Shown here: piece by piece, positions 44,922 to 46,009 of the stretch
Numbering within the stretch: the stretch's first letter is position 1
Layout: the number at the start of each line of letters is the position of its first letter
Assembly (NCBI RefSeq): GCF_001879695.1
Contig: NZ_MNBL01000147.1
Span: forward strand, 1 to 46,009
Reading direction: 5' to 3'
Origin: Nioella sediminis
GTDB taxonomy: Bacteria; Pseudomonadota; Alphaproteobacteria; Rhodobacterales; Rhodobacteraceae
Length of the DNA stretch: 46,009 nucleotides
The notes under the pieces: generated by a model
Databases searched by the model: none
What the model saw: only the letters and a program-made list of their open reading frames with translations
What the model was told of the DNA's origin: nothing
Translations under genes and position numbers: made by a program

Positions 44922-45998
44922 ATGTTCTACCGTGAAGCCGGCGATTTCAAAACCAGCTACTCCCAAGACAACCAGACCTTTCCGATCGCGTTCGACCGCT
45001 GGCGCTATTATTTGGTGCTGTTCGTCGCGATCGTGGTCATTCCGCTGACGATCTCGGATTACTGGGCGAACTCTCTGCTGCTGCCCTTCCTGATCTACGT
45101 GATCGCGGCGCTTGGTCTTAACATCCTGACCGGATATTGCGGGCAGGTCAGCCTTGGGACCGGCGGGTTCATGGCCGTGGGGGCCTATGCCACCTACAAG
45201 CTGATGACGGCCTTCCCGTGGATGGACATGGTCAGCGTGACCATCCTGTCGGGGCTTGTGACGGCCATCGTGGGCGTTTTGTTCGGCCTGCCATCCTTGC
45301 GCATCAAGGGGTTCTACCTGGCCGTGGCGACATTGGCCGCGCAGTTCTTCCTTGTGTGGCTGTTCAACCGGGTGCCGTGGTTCTACAACTATTCGGCTTC
45401 CGGCCAGATCAACGCGCCGGAGCGGACCATGTTCGGCATGGCGGTGACAGGTCCCAATGCCGAGGTTTGGGTCAAGTACCTGTTCTGCCTGTTCTTCGTG
45501 ATCGTGCTGGCCTGGATCGCGCGCAACCTGACCCGCGGGTCGGTGGGGCGTCAGTGGATGGCAATCCGCGACATGGATATCGCTGCCGAGATCATCGGGG
45601 TGAACCCGCTGAAATCCAAGCTGACCGCCTTTGCCATCTCGTCCTTTTTCGTGGGCATATCGGGCGCGCTGCTGTTCTCGGTCTATCTTGGCGCAGTCGA
45701 AGTGGGCGAGGCCTTCGGCATCCAGAAATCGTTCCTGGTGCTGTTCATGATCATCATTGGCGGCCTGGGCTCGATCTTCGGCAGCTTCGCGGGCGCGGCC
45801 TTCATGGTTCTGCTGCCGGTTCTGCTGAAAATCATCGGCGTGGACCTGCTGGGATGGCCCACGGATATCGTGGCGCATATCCAGTTGATTATCGTGGGCG
45901 GCCTGATCGTGTTCTTCCTGATCGTGGAACCGCACGGGCTGGCGCAACTGTGGCGCCTGGCGAAAGAAAAACTGAGACTCTGGCCGTTCCCGCACTGA
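44922..45998 (+). CDS. Branched-chain-type ABC transporter permease (LivM-like)
   Basis: This 358-aa permease has about nine hydrophobic helices, with LGLNILTGYCGQVSLGTGGFMAVGAY in the N-terminal half and AIRDMDIAAEIIGVNPLKSKLTAFAISSF as the loop that contacts the ATPases. It is the partner of LivH. The N-terminal ~30 residues (FYREAGDFKTSYSQDN) are a polar extension. CGGAGG lies upstream of the ATG. The stop is 11 bp before the window end. A substrate-binding protein and second ATPase (LivF) would be expected beyond the edge. Confidence 0.93.
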   Translation: MFYREAGDFKTSYSQDNQTFPIAFDRWRYYLVLFVAIVVIPLTISDYWANSLLLPFLIYVIAALGLNILTGYCGQVSLGTGGFMAVGAYATYKLMTAFPWMDMVSVTILSGLVTAIVGVLFGLPSLRIKGFYLAVATLAAQFFLVWLFNRVPWFYNYSASGQINAPERTMFGMAVTGPNAEVWVKYLFCLFFVIVLAWIARNLTRGSVGRQWMAIRDMDIAAEIIGVNPLKSKLTAFAISSFFVGISGALLFSVYLGAVEVGEAFGIQKSFLVLFMIIIGGLGSIFGSFAGAAFMVLLPVLLKIIGVDLLGWPTDIVAHIQLIIVGGLIVFFLIVEPHGLAQLWRLAKEKLRLWPFPH

Positions 45999-46009
45999 GG
46001 CGGGGCCAG

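Overview
The window looks like chromosome of a high-GC alphaproteobacterium of the Rhodobacteraceae (Roseobacter) type. The signs are a CcrM-type GANTC methylase, an N-terminal leader on the alanine symporter, roseobacter-style small exported proteins, lpxK/waaA/DUF4170 in a row, and a LivG/H/M-type transporter linked to an acyl-CoA ligase and a PAS kinase. Genes are tightly packed, often with ATGA start/stop overlaps and, three times, tail-to-tail stop codons sharing four bases. I see no phage, IS element, rRNA operon or CRISPR array. One tRNA gene (Arg, anticodon CCT) is present.

Layout. 1-4.1 kb: L-serine dehydratase (sdaA), a GSCFA-family protein and a LacI-type repressor. 4.1-5.4 kb: tRNA-Arg and a JmjC/cupin oxygenase. 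5.5-7.8 kb: an accessory patch with two tandem paralogous Tat-exported mini-proteins, a two-TM protein with a C-terminal winged helix, and two small secreted Cys proteins. 7.9-9.8 kb: rnhB and ccrM, with three GANTC sites before ccrM. 9.85-11.1 kb: a TetR regulator with its operator over its own start, plus a double-cupin protein. 11.1-18.4 kb: alkB, mutY, a DciA-like DUF721 protein, a DsbA-like oxidoreductase, a class III CoA-transferase, lpxK, waaA and DUF4170. 18.5-24.6 kb: an alanine/Na+ symporter with UspA, a divergent Lrp-type regulator, asparaginase and pnp. 24.6-32.3 kb: a glycosyltransferase, PhoX phosphatase divergent from an L,D-transpeptidase, 1-Cys peroxiredoxin, aldehyde dehydrogenase, a kinase-like protein with an unusual C-terminal domain, and an RluA-type pseudouridine synthase. 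32.3-38 kb: a frameshifted small membrane gene, small proteins, an SDR, DUF3775, a LYS1-like saccharopine dehydrogenase, a histidine phosphatase, an M20 amidohydrolase and a HemG-like flavodoxin. 38-46 kb: a response regulator and PAS hybrid kinase, divergent from an operon of acyl-CoA ligase, LivG, LivH, a small membrane protein and LivM. This operon runs up to the window edge.

The most novel-looking part is 5.49-7.16 kb. Two mini-proteins of 92 and 90 aa each carry an N-terminal TLTDSDI segment, an Arg-Arg export signal, and a mature part of about 47 aa with two D-x-D-x-G-x-x-x-D motifs, one internal Cys and a C-terminal Cys. They face a membrane-anchored winged-helix protein that overlaps the gene of a small secreted Cys protein. 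No function can be assigned, but export and repeated acidic loops suggest a metal-binding or surface/periplasmic peptide pair. The second candidate for novelty is the kinase-like protein at 30.6 kb, which ends in a domain resembling the C-terminal lid of acyl-CoA synthetases.
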